Below, piece by piece: positions 17,901 to 25,647 of a DNA stretch of 64,000 nt. Origin of the DNA: Agromyces allii. GTDB lineage: Bacteria; Actinomycetota; Actinomycetes; Actinomycetales; Microbacteriaceae. The notes beneath the pieces were generated by a model. The model saw only the letters and a program-made list of their open reading frames with translations, had not been told where the DNA came from and did not search any database. Both the position numbers and the translations under genes were made by a program. Every line of letters starts with the position of its first letter. Position 1 is the stretch's first letter. The stretch is from positions 434,001-498,000 of the forward strand of contig NZ_WBIN01000001.1 in the NCBI RefSeq assembly GCF_009749385.1, given 5' to 3'.

Positions 17901-18740
17901 GCGGGCGAAGGCCGCCCGTGCGGTCGGGTTGCCCGCGATCGCGTCGATCAGGGGATGGTCGGGCTCGGCGGCATCCGCTGCCATCGAGGGGCCGACCTCG
18001 GCGAAGGAGGAGACCACGAGGCGCGGCGCGACCTGGAACCACGGCAGGTGGCTCGTGAGCCCGCGCAGCCGGTCGATCACGGGCTGCGGCTTGAAGACGC
18101 CGTTCGTGATCGCGAGCGCCACGAACGCGTCGGCGTCGAGCGTGATCTGGAACTGCTCGCGCAGCTCGCGGGCGAGCGCCGGGTTCAGGAACGGCTGCCC
18201 CTTGAGCTTCAGCTCGAAGTCGCGGCCGTATCGGCGGATCGCGAGCGGGCGCAGCAGCACCGGGGCGAGGAACTCCTCGCCGCCGTTGCGCCACGATGCG
18301 AGGCCGATCGCGAGGTGCACGGCTTCGACGCCGCGCACCGAGCGCAGCTCGACGCCCTTCTGGGTGATCTCGGCGGCCGCGAGGCGCGCGTTGCGCAGGG
18401 CGAGCTCGTCGCGGATGAGGCTCGAGAGCAGCGTCGAGCGCCCGGTGATGAACTGGGGCAGGCCGCCGGGGTGCGTCGTCGAGAGTTCGATGCGCGTGCG
18501 CGGCGTGTCGACGAACCGCACGAGCGGCGATCGGCCGCCGACGGTCTCGAGCTCGCGCTGCCAGCGGCGCCAGGACGGCTCGGCGACATTGCCTGCGACG
18601 AGTTCGGGGTCGCCGAGGCTGAGGCTGTGAGGGCTCGTGAGGTTCTGAGACATCGCTTCCGGGGTGGGTTCTTCGGCCGCGGCATCCGTGTTCGCGTCGA
18701 GGACCAGGTCCTCGTCTTCGTTCCGTTCGAGCCGCCGCAC
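14964..18740 (-). CDS. SF1 helicase-like protein with C-terminal REase-like domain, catalytic motifs degenerate
   Basis: A 1258-residue protein with the layout of DNA2/NAM7-type SF1 helicases fused to a PD-(D/E)xK-like domain of the kind named after Microbacterium MTES_1575. The two RecA-like cores sit at about residues 300-385 and 840-1125, with a long helical insert between. Key positions differ from active enzymes: Walker A reads PGTGGTQT (327-334; Lys replaced by Gly), Walker B reads VDAGS (853-857; Glu replaced by Ala), motif III is GDPVTQ with the Gln displaced. YR (936-937) and TRAR (1105-1108) are kept. In the C-terminal domain E1194 and D1196 remain but the expected first Asp is Arg (about 1179). 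The GTG start lies 6 nt after a TATCGT -10. Nucleic-acid binding without unwinding is a reasonable guess. Confidence 0.8.
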   Translation of the reverse strand: MRRLERNEDEDLVLDANTDAAAEEPTPEAMSQNLTSPHSLSLGDPELVAGNVAEPSWRRWQRELETVGGRSPLVRFVDTPRTRIELSTTHPGGLPQFITGRSTLLSSLIRDELALRNARLAAAEITQKGVELRSVRGVEAVHLAIGLASWRNGGEEFLAPVLLRPLAIRRYGRDFELKLKGQPFLNPALARELREQFQITLDADAFVALAITNGVFKPQPVIDRLRGLTSHLPWFQVAPRLVVSSFAEVGPSMAADAAEPDHPLIDAIAGNPTARAAFARGGERVRPVPQDERPPSTDTLLLDADPEQERVVAEIEAGTSLVVKTLPGTGGTQTIVNAVGALVAKDRRVLVVGARRASLDGIVHRLGQVGLGGAAVTTASLRRDLITSISRNEKVERPRVADVDDALVRLRKALVDYRSALTRPEPELKVSVLDALGELARLALLPGAPSTTARLSHASLSALAEGREKVSRDLVRAAALGEFKYGPGDSPWYGASFASSAEATEAHELAKRLSNVDVPRLIDRGRSLIAQTRLRTFESVAELGVFLRLLLDVRETLDRFRPSVYDRPLGELIAATSPRRDSPGMSGANRRRLRRHALEYVRPGVHVTDLNAALRGIQQQRTLWQRYSEAGSIPGVPVGLDDVHVAHRSVENDLGVLDGPLGLTGTPRRLAARPVRDLTTMLTGLAAESEVLANLQERTALLGTLRDLGLDPLLVDLAKRHVPEQIVAAELELAWWQSVLEQMLATDTALLGADTALLDRLEGDFRLVDEAHASSAGPQLAWHLGENWKVALVDHPEEAGHLKRMLRGDRVDAAKLQHDTPHLFRALAPIWLASPYDVAAIDPSITFDTVILVDAGSTTMAENLGAIRRARQIVAFGDPVTQTPTIFETGLDDPDATTDAAADAEHESDGVDALHADSALARLGELLPTMTLTRSYRAGGEDLAELVNRRFYGGRIESLPWAGSFLGHGSLGLHYVRGNGLPDQVTGTVESIDSEVAKVVELVMEHAVKRPRESLMVVTASTRHAARVHQAVLAAFAKRTDLSDFILKDRAEPFTVLTLEQSVAQSRDRVIFSVGYGRTPHGRLLSNFGSLGEPGGDRLLAVGMTRARRSMDIVSAFRPDDIDEERQSHGVLALASILSQTEGRAAEEPNGTSGASMLDDLAARLERRGIRVSSGHRGRLALAAANAGKAVVVETDEVLTGYSLRESLRLRPDVLRRLGWHYLRVHSFELFGNPEAVADRVATLLGKPPVLPPDAASA

Positions 18741-18746
18741 ACGGAC

Positions 18747-18752
18747 ACGATA
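18747..18752 (-). promoter_or_regulatory. -10 box, leaderless start at 18740
   Basis: TATCGT on the minus strand ends 6 nt before GTG 18740, which begins a coding-like charged segment upstream of the first ATG at 18653. Confidence 0.45.
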
Positions 18753-18802
18753 AGGCCAGCACGCCGGATTCTTGGGATGCAGCGCCGTTCGAAGCGGCTT
18801 CG

Positions 18803-18819
18803 GATACCCCATGGGTATC
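18803..18819 (+). promoter_or_regulatory. CsoR/CstR-type operator
   Basis: GATACCC-CAT-GGGTATC is a 7-bp inverted repeat with a 3-nt spacer, the form of operator bound by CsoR-family repressors. It sits between the expected -35 position and the -10 (TAGCCT, 18824-18829) of the rhodanese-repressor operon, so a bound repressor would block polymerase. Confidence 0.7.
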
Positions 18820-18823
18820 GTGA

Positions 18824-18829
18824 TAGCCT
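18824..18829 (+). promoter_or_regulatory. -10 box of the rhodanese operon
   Basis: TAGCCT, directly downstream of the operator; leader of about 50 nt to the rhodanese ATG. Confidence 0.5.
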
Positions 18830-18888
18830 CGACCGCCCCGCCCGCGCCCCGCCGAACGCGCGGCACCGACCCGAAGGACCGCACCACG

Positions 18889-19197
18889 ATGCAGGAGATC
18901 ACCCCCACCGAAGTGAACGAGCTCGACGGCGTCGTCATCCTCGACGTGCGCGAACCGCACGAGCTCGAGCGCGCCCGCATCGACGGCGCCCTGCACATCC
19001 CCCTCGGCGAACTCGTCGCCCGGGTCGACGAGGTGCCCCGCGACGCGACCGTCTACACGCTCTGCCACATCGGCGGTCGCAGCGCGCAGGCCGCGGCCTA
19101 CCTCGAGAGCCTCGGCATCGACACCGTCAACATCTCGGGCGGCATCGTCGAATGGCACCGCCAGGGCATGCCGCTCATGCTCGGCAGCACCGAGTGA
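18889..19197 (+). CDS. single-domain rhodanese sulfurtransferase
   Basis: A 102-residue rhodanese domain. The active-site Cys is C59 in TLCHIGGRS, a six-residue loop typical of persulfide-carrying sulfurtransferases, and the N-terminal [12 protein letters not shown] is the CH2-like signature. It would carry persulfide sulfur from cysteine persulfide or thiosulfate to a cytoplasmic acceptor. GAAGGACC lies 8 nt upstream of the ATG. The repressor gene overlaps its stop codon (GTGA), and an operator for that repressor lies in its promoter, so this looks like a sulfide/persulfide-inducible pair. Confidence 0.85.
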   Translation: MQEITPTEVNELDGVVILDVREPHELERARIDGALHIPLGELVARVDEVPRDATVYTLCHIGGRSAQAAAYLESLGIDTVNISGGIVEWHRQGMPLMLGSTE

Positions 19198-19550
19198 CGA
19201 CGGCGACGGATGCCGCGGCGGCCGTGGCCGCATCGGCCGACGTCGCGCCGGGCTCCGACGCTCAGGCCTCCGATGCGCAACGTCGCATCCTCAATCGACT
19301 GAAGCGTGCGCGCGGGCAGCTGAACGCCGTCATCGACGCCGTGGAGTCCGGATCCGACTGCCGCACGGTCGTGACGCAGTTGTCGGCGGTCTCGAGCGCG
19401 CTCGACAAGGCCGGTTTCGCGATCATCGCCACGGCGATGCGCGACTGCCTCGACGACGAACGCCCGGGCGCGGCATCCGACGCCCGAGTCCATCGAGCCG
19501 ACCGGCTCACGGTCGACGAGCTCGAGAAGCTGTTCCTCACGCTCTCCTGA
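19194..19550 (+). CDS. CsoR/FrmR-family repressor, likely persulfide sensor (CstR-like)
   Basis: A 118-residue DUF156 protein. The core [16 protein letters not shown] through TAMRDCLDD is the four-helix disc-tetramer fold. The two thiol positions are present: C56 and C85, exactly 29 residues apart as in copper sensor CsoR (C36, C65). The Cu(I)-ligand His four residues before the second Cys is replaced by Ala (A81). Loss of that His with retention of both Cys is what distinguishes persulfide sensors such as CstR from CsoR. The first 28 residues are an Ala-rich extension. The GTG start overlaps the rhodanese stop. Confidence 0.8.
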   Translation: MTTATDAAAAVAASADVAPGSDAQASDAQRRILNRLKRARGQLNAVIDAVESGSDCRTVVTQLSAVSSALDKAGFAIIATAMRDCLDDERPGAASDARVHRADRLTVDELEKLFLTLS

Positions 19551-19601
19551 GCCGCCGATCGCCGGTCGCCGATCGAGGAGCGAAGCGTCTCGTCTCGAGA
19601 G

Positions 19602-19625
19602 GCGACCGGGCGACCGGGCGACCGG
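19602..19625. repeat. three tandem copies of an 8-bp unit
   Basis: GCGACCGG occurs three times head to tail in the short gap between the repressor gene and ald. Function, if any, is unknown. Confidence 0.6.
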
Positions 19626-19633
19626 CACGGGCA

Positions 19634-20734
19634 TCACGGCGCGGTCTGCAGCTCCAGCCCGTGCGCGAGCGCGACGCCCTCGTTGGTGAGGCGACCGCCC
19701 GTGGCGTTCAGGCCCTTCGCGAGCGCGGGGTCCGCGGCGAGCGCGGCCTGCCAGCCGAGGTCGGCGATGCGCACGGCGTAGGGCAGGGTGGCGTTCGTGA
19801 GCGCGGGCGTCGATGTCGCGGGCACCGCACCGGGCATGTTCGCGACGCAGTAGTAGATGGCATCGTGCACGCGGAAGGTGGGCTCGGCGTGGGTCGTCGG
19901 GCGCGAGCCCTCGAAGCAGCCGCCCTGGTCGATCGCGATGTCCACGAGCACGGCGCCGGGGCGCATGCGGGAGACCATCTCGTCGGTGACGACCTTGGGC
20001 GCCGCGGCGCCGGGCACGAGCACGGCACCCACGACGAGGTCGGCGTCGGCGACCTGCCGGGCGATCTCGTACGGCGACGACGCGAGCGTCTTGATCCGGT
20101 GGTCGTAGCGGGCGTCGAGCTCGCGCAGCTTCGGCAGCGAGATGTCGAACACGGTCACGTCGGCGCCGAGGCCGAGCGCGGTCGCCGCCGCCTGCTCCCC
20201 CGCGACACCCCCGCCGATGACGACGACCTTCGCGGGCGAGGTGCCCGGAACGCCCGCGAGCAGCACGCCGCGTCCGCCCTTCGAGGCGAGCAGCTCGGCC
20301 GCGCCGACCTGCGGTGCGAGTCGGCCGGCGACCTCGCTCATGGGCGTGAGCAGCGGCAGCGAGCGGTCGGCGAGCTGCACGGTCTCGTACGCGATCGCGG
20401 TGACGCCCGAGTCGAGGATCGCACGCGTGAGCGGCAGGTCGGCCGCGAGGTGCAGGTAGGTGAAGAGCGTGAGGTCTTCGCGGAGGAATCCGTACTCGGC
20501 CTCGATGGGCTCCTTGACCTTGAGCACGAGCTCGGCCGACCAGGCCTCGGCCGCGGTGGCCGCGATCTCGGCGCCGGCGGTCACGTACTCGTCGTCGGTG
20601 AAGCCGGCGCCGGTGCCCGCACCGGACTGGATGGCGACGCGGTGGCCGCGCTGCACGAGCGTGTGCACGCCGGCCGGCGTCATCGCGACGCGGAATTCGT
20701 TGTTCTTGATCTCAGCAGGCACGCCGATGTACAT
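19634..20734 (-). CDS. ald: alanine dehydrogenase
   Basis: A 366-residue protein with the family start [17 protein letters not shown] and the substrate site RVAMTPAGV. The NAD-binding Rossmann loop is [14 protein letters not shown] (about 168-181), and [12 protein letters not shown] (about 263) is the DQGG signature shared with pyridine nucleotide transhydrogenase. It interconverts L-alanine and pyruvate plus ammonium with NAD. The in-frame Met 23 codons upstream was rejected: GGAG lies just before 20734 and a TACAGT -10 is at 20756-20761. A Lrp-type regulator is divergent across 128 nt. Confidence 0.93.
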   Translation of the reverse strand: MYIGVPAEIKNNEFRVAMTPAGVHTLVQRGHRVAIQSGAGTGAGFTDDEYVTAGAEIAATAAEAWSAELVLKVKEPIEAEYGFLREDLTLFTYLHLAADLPLTRAILDSGVTAIAYETVQLADRSLPLLTPMSEVAGRLAPQVGAAELLASKGGRGVLLAGVPGTSPAKVVVIGGGVAGEQAAATALGLGADVTVFDISLPKLRELDARYDHRIKTLASSPYEIARQVADADLVVGAVLVPGAAAPKVVTDEMVSRMRPGAVLVDIAIDQGGCFEGSRPTTHAEPTFRVHDAIYYCVANMPGAVPATSTPALTNATLPYAVRIADLGWQAALAADPALAKGLNATGGRLTNEGVALAHGLELQTAP

Positions 20735-20835
20735 GGGGGCTCCGAACGATATGGGACTGTACCTCTGATTTTCGCCGCTTATGCGTCGGATCGAAAGGTG
20801 CACCGCACAGAATTCGGTAGAGTTGCGATACTCGA

Positions 20836-20849
20836 TTCGAATGTTCGAA
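20836..20849. promoter_or_regulatory. possible Lrp/AldR binding site
   Basis: Two palindromic TTCGAA hexamers are separated by 2 bases in the ald/lrp intergenic region, close to the regulator start. Their position suggests an operator, but Lrp-type sites are poorly conserved. Confidence 0.3.
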
Positions 20850-20862
20850 AGGATGCCGCGCC

Positions 20863-21417
20863 ATGATCGATGCGCCGCAGATCAGCACGACCGTGCAGGC
20901 CGGCGCCGGTTCGGCCGGCACCGGTTCGGCCGGCACCGTCGCCGGGCCGGCCGACCTCGACGAGGTCGACCGCGCGATCATCGCCCGCCTGCACGACAAC
21001 GCGCGCATTCCGAACGTCGATCTCGCCAGGGCCGTCGGCATCTCGCCGTCGACCTGCCTCGCCCGCGTGCGCTCGCTCCGCGAACGCGGCGTCATCGTGC
21101 GCTACACCGCCGAGATCAACCCGATCGCACTCGGCTTCACGCTGCAGGCGCTCGTGAGCGTGCGCATCCGGCCGGGTGCGCGCCACCTGATGGAGCAGAT
21201 CTCCGACGAGCTGCGACGCGAACCCGAGGTCGCGCAGCTGTTCTTCCTCGGCGGCACCGAGGACTTCCTCATCCACGTGCGCGTGCGCGACAGCGAGCAC
21301 GTCCGACAGTTCGTGCTGAAGAACCTCTCGGCCAACCCGGCGGTCGCGCTCACCGAGACGAACCTCGTGTTCGAGCATCACACCGCGCTGTCGGCCGGTC
21401 TCCGCGCGGTGATCTGA
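20863..21417 (+). CDS. Lrp/AsnC-family regulator, probably AldR-like
   Basis: A 184-residue protein with an Ala/Gly-rich N-terminal extension of about 28 residues (containing two GSAGT repeats), a winged helix-turn-helix (LDEVDRAIIARLHDNARIP through ISPSTCLARVRSLRERGVI, about 30-78) and a RAM/AsnC ligand domain (about 85-165) with the FLGGTEDFLIHV strand. Lrp proteins next to ald, such as mycobacterial AldR, respond to alanine and control ald; the divergent layout supports the same role. A 15-bp DNA unit is duplicated in the extension. Confidence 0.85.
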   Translation: MIDAPQISTTVQAGAGSAGTGSAGTVAGPADLDEVDRAIIARLHDNARIPNVDLARAVGISPSTCLARVRSLRERGVIVRYTAEINPIALGFTLQALVSVRIRPGARHLMEQISDELRREPEVAQLFFLGGTEDFLIHVRVRDSEHVRQFVLKNLSANPAVALTETNLVFEHHTALSAGLRAVI

Positions 21418-21468
21418 GCCGGCCCGCCGAACCGCCGCGCAGGCGGCGGGGTCGGCGCACCGGCAGGG

Positions 21469-22533
21469 TCAGCGCACCGGCAGGATCTGCGACAGGTCGA
21501 GCCCGTCTGGCGACTCGAGTTGCTCGTACGTGCACGACGCGGCATCCCGATCGGTGCGCCACCGCTTGAACTGGGCCGTGTGCCGGATGCGGTCGCCCTC
21601 CATCTGGCTGTAGCCGACCTCGACCACGAGCTCGGGTCGCAACGGCACGAACGACAGGTTCTTGCCCGCCGACCAGCGGCTCACCGCCCCCGGCATCCGC
21701 GATCCCTGCTGCGCTTCGGCGTCGGCCCATTCGCCCCACGGATGCCGCGACAGGTCGTCTTCGATGTAGGGCTCGAGCTCGGTCACGAGACTCGCCCGCT
21801 TCGCCATCGTGAAGGATGCCGCGACGCCGACGTGGTGCAGTCGCCCGTCGCCGTCATAGAGGCCGAGCAGCAGCGAACCCACGATGTCGCCCGACTTGTG
21901 CCAGCGGAACCCCGCCACCACGCAGTCCGCGGTGCGCTCGTGCTTGACCTTGAACATCGTGCGCTTGTCGGGCAGGTACGCACCGTCGAGCGGCTTCGCG
22001 ACGACCCCGTCGAGGCCGGCCCCCTCGTATCGGGTGAACCACTCGCGCGCCTCGGCGAGATCCGCGGTCGCCGGCGTCACGAAGACGGGGTCGGATGCCG
22101 CGGCGAGCGCGGTCTCGAGCAGCGCGCGTCGCTCGCCGAACGGTCGGGCCATGAGGTCGTCGTCGCCGAGCGAGAGCAGGTCGAATGCGACGAACGAGAC
22201 CGGCGTCTGCTCGGCGAGGAGTTTCACGCGCGACGCCGCCGGGTGGATGCGCTGCTGCAGCGCGTCGAAGTCGAGGCGCCCGTCGCGCACGAGGATGATC
22301 TCGCCGTCGACGACGCACCGCTCGGGCAGGTTCGCCCGCAGCGCCTCCACGAGCTCGGGGAAGTACCTCGTCATGGGTTTCTCGTTGCGGCTGCCGAGCT
22401 CGATCTCGTCGCCGTCGCGGAACACGATCGTGCGGAACCCGTCCCACTTGGGCTCGACGTGCCCGACGTCGGGGATCTCCTTGACGGCCTTCGACAGCAT
22501 GGGCGAGACAGGAGGCATCACCGGCAGATCCAT
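21469..22533 (-). CDS. ATP-dependent DNA ligase, LigC-like
   Basis: A 354-residue ligase. Motif I is VEPKWDGFR with nucleophile K29, motif III is SFVAFDLLSLGDD, motif IV is EGVVAK-like LDGVVAKPLDG, and motif V is KVKHERTADCVVAGF. An OB-fold C-terminal domain follows. It has no polymerase or nuclease module, so it resembles actinobacterial LigC/LigD ligase domains that act in end-joining or base-excision repair rather than the replicative NAD ligase. The start ATG is preceded by a weak GGACGG. Confidence 0.9.
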   Translation of the reverse strand: MDLPVMPPVSPMLSKAVKEIPDVGHVEPKWDGFRTIVFRDGDEIELGSRNEKPMTRYFPELVEALRANLPERCVVDGEIILVRDGRLDFDALQQRIHPAASRVKLLAEQTPVSFVAFDLLSLGDDDLMARPFGERRALLETALAAASDPVFVTPATADLAEAREWFTRYEGAGLDGVVAKPLDGAYLPDKRTMFKVKHERTADCVVAGFRWHKSGDIVGSLLLGLYDGDGRLHHVGVAASFTMAKRASLVTELEPYIEDDLSRHPWGEWADAEAQQGSRMPGAVSRWSAGKNLSFVPLRPELVVEVGYSQMEGDRIRHTAQFKRWRTDRDAASCTYEQLESPDGLDLSQILPVR

Positions 22534-22704
22534 CCGTCCATCATGCTCCGTCCGAGCCGGTTCGCCCAGACCCCGGCGCGATCCGTTCGACGGCCGGCAG
22601 CGGCATCCGAGGACCCGCAGGTCAAGCCCTCCGGAAGTCCGGGTTCATGGCGTATGGTCTATTGCGGTCGCCCCCGACGACGTGGCCGACCAGAACGAGG
22701 AAAC

Positions 22705-22983
22705 ATGTACCACCGCATCACCACCGCCGCGTCCGCGCGCACCACGACGGCCCTCCCGGCCACCGCGCTGCCGCCCATCGGGACCTGGTGGACCCTGCTC
22801 GACCGGGGTCTCCAGCGGGAGATCCTGGCGAACCCCACCGCGCCGCTGCGCCCGTTCGTGGTTCGCCGCGTCTTCGAGATCTGCGGGCTCGGCGTCGACG
22901 GCCCGCCCGTTCACGGCCTTCGTCTCGGCGCGAACGAGCGGGCGTACATCGCCGGGTGGGCTCACGCCGTCGACTGGACCTGA
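22705..22983 (+). CDS. small hypothetical protein
   Basis: A 92-residue protein preceded by CGAGG at a good distance. It begins with a Thr/Ala-rich segment and then a predicted helical part containing WWTLLDRGLQREIL and FVVRRVFEICGLG. There is no membrane segment or recognisable domain. Its 3' end overlaps the convergent CPBP protease gene by 22 nt. A TATGGT -10-like box lies about 50 nt upstream. Confidence 0.55.
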   Translation: MYHRITTAASARTTTALPATALPPIGTWWTLLDRGLQREILANPTAPLRPFVVRRVFEICGLGVDGPPVHGLRLGANERAYIAGWAHAVDWT

Positions 22984-23816
22984 TCCGCTCGGACCTTGCC
23001 CTTCACCAGGAAGATCGCGACGATCGCGACCACGAGGTAGACGACGTTGAAGACGCCGGCGATGCCCAGCAGCGCCGCGTCACCCGTCGTCGCACCGTGC
23101 GCGTCGACACCGCCGGTCGCCAGGAACGTCGTCGGGTCGGTCGCGCCGTGCAGCAGCATGGCCCACACGATGCTGCCCGTCACGCGCATCACGAGGTACA
23201 TCATCGTGCCGAACCCGAACGTGTAGACGACGGTCAGCAGCACCGCGATCGGCTCCTGCCCGGTGAGGATGTTCACCGAGTGCAGCAGCGCGAAGATGAG
23301 CGACGAGAGCACCATGACGACCTTCTCGCCGTAGCCGCCCCTGCGGAGCAGGTTCACGGCCAGGCCGCGGGTCAGGAGTTCCTCGGCGAACCCGATGAAC
23401 AGGCCGACGAGCAGCATGGTCGGCACGACGCCGGGCGCGTAGGCCGCGTAGTCGGTCGCGACGGCGCGCAGGACGATCGGGATCACGACGAGCGCGACCA
23501 CGATCCACATCCACCAGCTGCCCGTGACCGGCTGGCGTCCGAAGATCTCGCGAGTCCAGCCCACCGTCCACACGAACAGCAGCGCGACGAGCCCGCCCAG
23601 CAGCACCGGGAGTCCGAGGCCGAAGAACACGGACTGGGGATCGGCGAAGAGGTCGTCGGGATCGACGAGGCCGCCGAAGCGGGCTCCGTCGAGGAGCGAG
23701 AACAGCTGGTAGACGACCATGTACGCCAGGGCGAGGGCGAACGCCCTCCACCATCCGCCGCGATTCCAGAATCGTCGCCAGCCGTTCGCCGTGCCGGTCG
23801 CCTCGGAGGTCGTCAT
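22962..23816 (-). CDS. CPBP (Abi/CAAX-like) intramembrane metalloprotease
   Basis: A 284-residue membrane protein with about eight helices. The catalytic set of the CPBP family is present: EELLTR (E145, E146, R150), FALLHS (H179) and LLHGATDP (H223). Bacterial members are implicated in prenyl-protein-like processing, bacteriocin immunity or anchoring; the role here is not predictable. The start follows GAAGGGC. No bacteriocin gene is visible close by. Confidence 0.85.
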   Translation of the reverse strand: MTTSEATGTANGWRRFWNRGGWWRAFALALAYMVVYQLFSLLDGARFGGLVDPDDLFADPQSVFFGLGLPVLLGGLVALLFVWTVGWTREIFGRQPVTGSWWMWIVVALVVIPIVLRAVATDYAAYAPGVVPTMLLVGLFIGFAEELLTRGLAVNLLRRGGYGEKVVMVLSSLIFALLHSVNILTGQEPIAVLLTVVYTFGFGTMMYLVMRVTGSIVWAMLLHGATDPTTFLATGGVDAHGATTGDAALLGIAGVFNVVYLVVAIVAIFLVKGKVRADQVQSTA

Positions 23817-23974
23817 CTCAGCCCTTCGTCGTGCGCCGAGAGCCGTACCGCCCAGGGCCGCTCCTCAATCATGGGCGTGCGCGACGAGACGCGTCGAATC
23901 GCCACTCCGTGAGATGATCTCGCAGCGACGAACCGGTTCCGTCGCGATTCCCGAGCAGGTGAGGAGCGGATGCC

Positions 23975-24799
23975 GTGACCGTCGAGGTGCGCGACGACGC
24001 ACTGTTGAGCGATGCCGTGTTCGAGGCATCCGGTGCCGGCGATCGCGAACTCGAACGCCTCGTGACGTGGGTCCGGCACCGGTACGGGCTGCTGCTCGCA
24101 CCGGTCGACGCGATACGTCTGCTCGGCGAGGACCCGACGGGCAACACCCTCAGGATCGACGGGCGCGAGGTCATGATCGGCACGCCCGCGTCGAACGAGC
24201 CCGGCGATGGATTCGCGCTCGTCGAGCCCGGCACGCGAACCGAGCTCGCGGTCCGTCGCCACGGACCTCCGCCTGGCTGGCGCACGGTCGAGGCGACGGG
24301 CGGCGGTGGGCCCGACCCCCGACGGCGGGCGCCCCGGCGCCGGCCGCCCCGGCGCCCGGCCCCGGTCCCGGTCCGCGATTCGCGGGTCGGCCACGTGATC
24401 GGCGTCGTCTCGCTGGCCGTCACGATCGGGGGCGTGCTCGCGGCGTCGACCGCGAAGATCGCCGGCCACTTCCTTCCCGAGGTGTTCCCGAATGGCGCGC
24501 TGCCGCTCTGGGCGGTCCTCGTGTGGGGTGCCTGGCTCGTCGCCGCGGCACTCGCGACGTTCGCCCCGTCGACCTGGTTCGTCGCCCCGCGTTCACGGGG
24601 TGTCCTCGTCGAGGCCTCGCCCGAGGCGTCGATCCTGCACGCCTTCGCCGCGACCGCCATGCTCGCCGTGCTGATGCTGCCGGGCAAGCAGGGCACGGGC
24701 CACCTCATCCCCGAGTACGGCTGGGGCGTCGGGCTCGGCGTGGGCGCACTGCTGCTCGGCTGGTGGTCGTGGCGGAGGGCGCGCACCGCCACCCGATGA
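23975..24799 (+). CDS. membrane protein of unknown function
   Basis: A 274-residue protein with a soluble N-terminal domain (about 1-110, no recognised fold), an Arg/Pro-rich linker (RRRAPRRRPPRRPAP region, about 112-131) and four membrane helices (about 141-163, 176-196, 222-236, 246-264). GTG start, preceded by GTGAGGAGCGG. It is divergent from the CPBP protease and ends 28 nt before the minus-strand tRNA-Arg 3' end. Confidence 0.6.
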   Translation: MTVEVRDDALLSDAVFEASGAGDRELERLVTWVRHRYGLLLAPVDAIRLLGEDPTGNTLRIDGREVMIGTPASNEPGDGFALVEPGTRTELAVRRHGPPPGWRTVEATGGGGPDPRRRAPRRRPPRRPAPVPVRDSRVGHVIGVVSLAVTIGGVLAASTAKIAGHFLPEVFPNGALPLWAVLVWGAWLVAAALATFAPSTWFVAPRSRGVLVEASPEASILHAFAATAMLAVLMLPGKQGTGHLIPEYGWGVGLGVGALLLGWWSWRRARTATR

Positions 24800-24827
24800 G
24801 GTGCGGCGCCGAGCACCACGCAGACGG

Positions 24828-24899
24828 TGCCCCTGGAGGGACTCGAACCCCCAACCCTTTCCTTAGGACGGAACTGCTCTTCCATTGAGCTACAGAGGC
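24828..24899 (-). tRNA. tRNA-Arg(CCT)
   Basis: A 72-nt cloverleaf with acceptor stem GCCTCTG/CAGGGGC, anticodon loop GTCCTAA (anticodon CCT, reads AGG) and T-loop TTCGAGT. The CCA is not encoded; ACCG follows the acceptor stem. The top pair of the anticodon stem is a G-A mismatch. Confidence 0.92.
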
Positions 24900-24925
24900 T
24901 GACCGGAAAAGCCTACCCGAGTCGG

Positions 24926-25499
24926 TCAATCCGACTGACCGTCGGGATCGGCGTGCACGCACCCCGGCGGCTCCGAATTGCCGCTCAGGGTGAAGTCCTC
25001 GCATGTCAGGAAGAACCGCTGGTTGGCGCCGAGCACGAAACTGGCCACCATGATCGCGGCGATCGCGGTGATGCCGATCACGACCGTGCCCCCGCGAGAG
25101 CCCGTGACGCAGGTCGGGCCAGAAGATCCCGGCCAGCACCCAGAGCGTGAACGGCACGCCCGCGAGCGCCACGACGAACGCGAGCAGGTCGATGAACCCG
25201 ATCACGAGGTCGTCGCCCGCATCGGGCACGAACGACAGCACCAGCCAGAGCGTCGGCACCGAGAGCGCGATGAGACGTCGGGTGCGGTGCGGGAACGGCC
25301 TCGGCTGGAACGCGACCACGAAGAACGCCCCGGTCGAGGCGACCCAGACCATCAGCACCTGGTCGAAGAACAGCTCGCCCCACGCGCCGAGCGTGAACGC
25401 CGGCCACCAGACCGACAGGCTCGCGGCGACGACGACGAGGCCGTGCAGCGGGCGGCGAGCGCGCGGCGCCGCGACCGTCGACTCGTCGTGCTCCCCCAT
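24926..25499 (-). pseudogene. four-helix membrane protein gene interrupted by a +1 frameshift
   Basis: From ATG 25499 (RBS GGGGTGG) the frame encodes a membrane protein (MGEHDEST..., helices at about 23-40, 46-64, 75-92 and 99-120) up to DLRHGLSRG. At the run of five C on the plus strand (25089-25093) the coding signal moves frame. The downstream frame reads GTVVIGITAIAAIMVASFVLG, a fifth helix, then a hydrophilic tail ending in a stop at 24926-24928. Removing one G of the run restores a 190-residue protein. Unshifted, the frame would run through tRNA-Arg, which is implausible. It is either a real mutation, a slippage site or a sequencing error. Confidence 0.7.
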
Positions 25500-25647
25500 G
25501 GCCACCCCCTGCCCGCCATTGTGCCGACGCGGCGCCCGAGACCGGCGGTGGCGCGCTGGCCTCGTCGACCGCGATAGCCTTTCCGTCGGTGTTCGACGCG
25601 ACCCGACATCCGGTCCGTCGCAGTCGCACCACGACGAGCGGAGAACG

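Noticed and set aside
14682..19550. Very long plus-strand frame opposite the helicase-like gene
   Set aside because: It is the GC-rich antisense shadow of the minus-strand gene. Only its last 119 codons (from GTG 19194) are a real gene.
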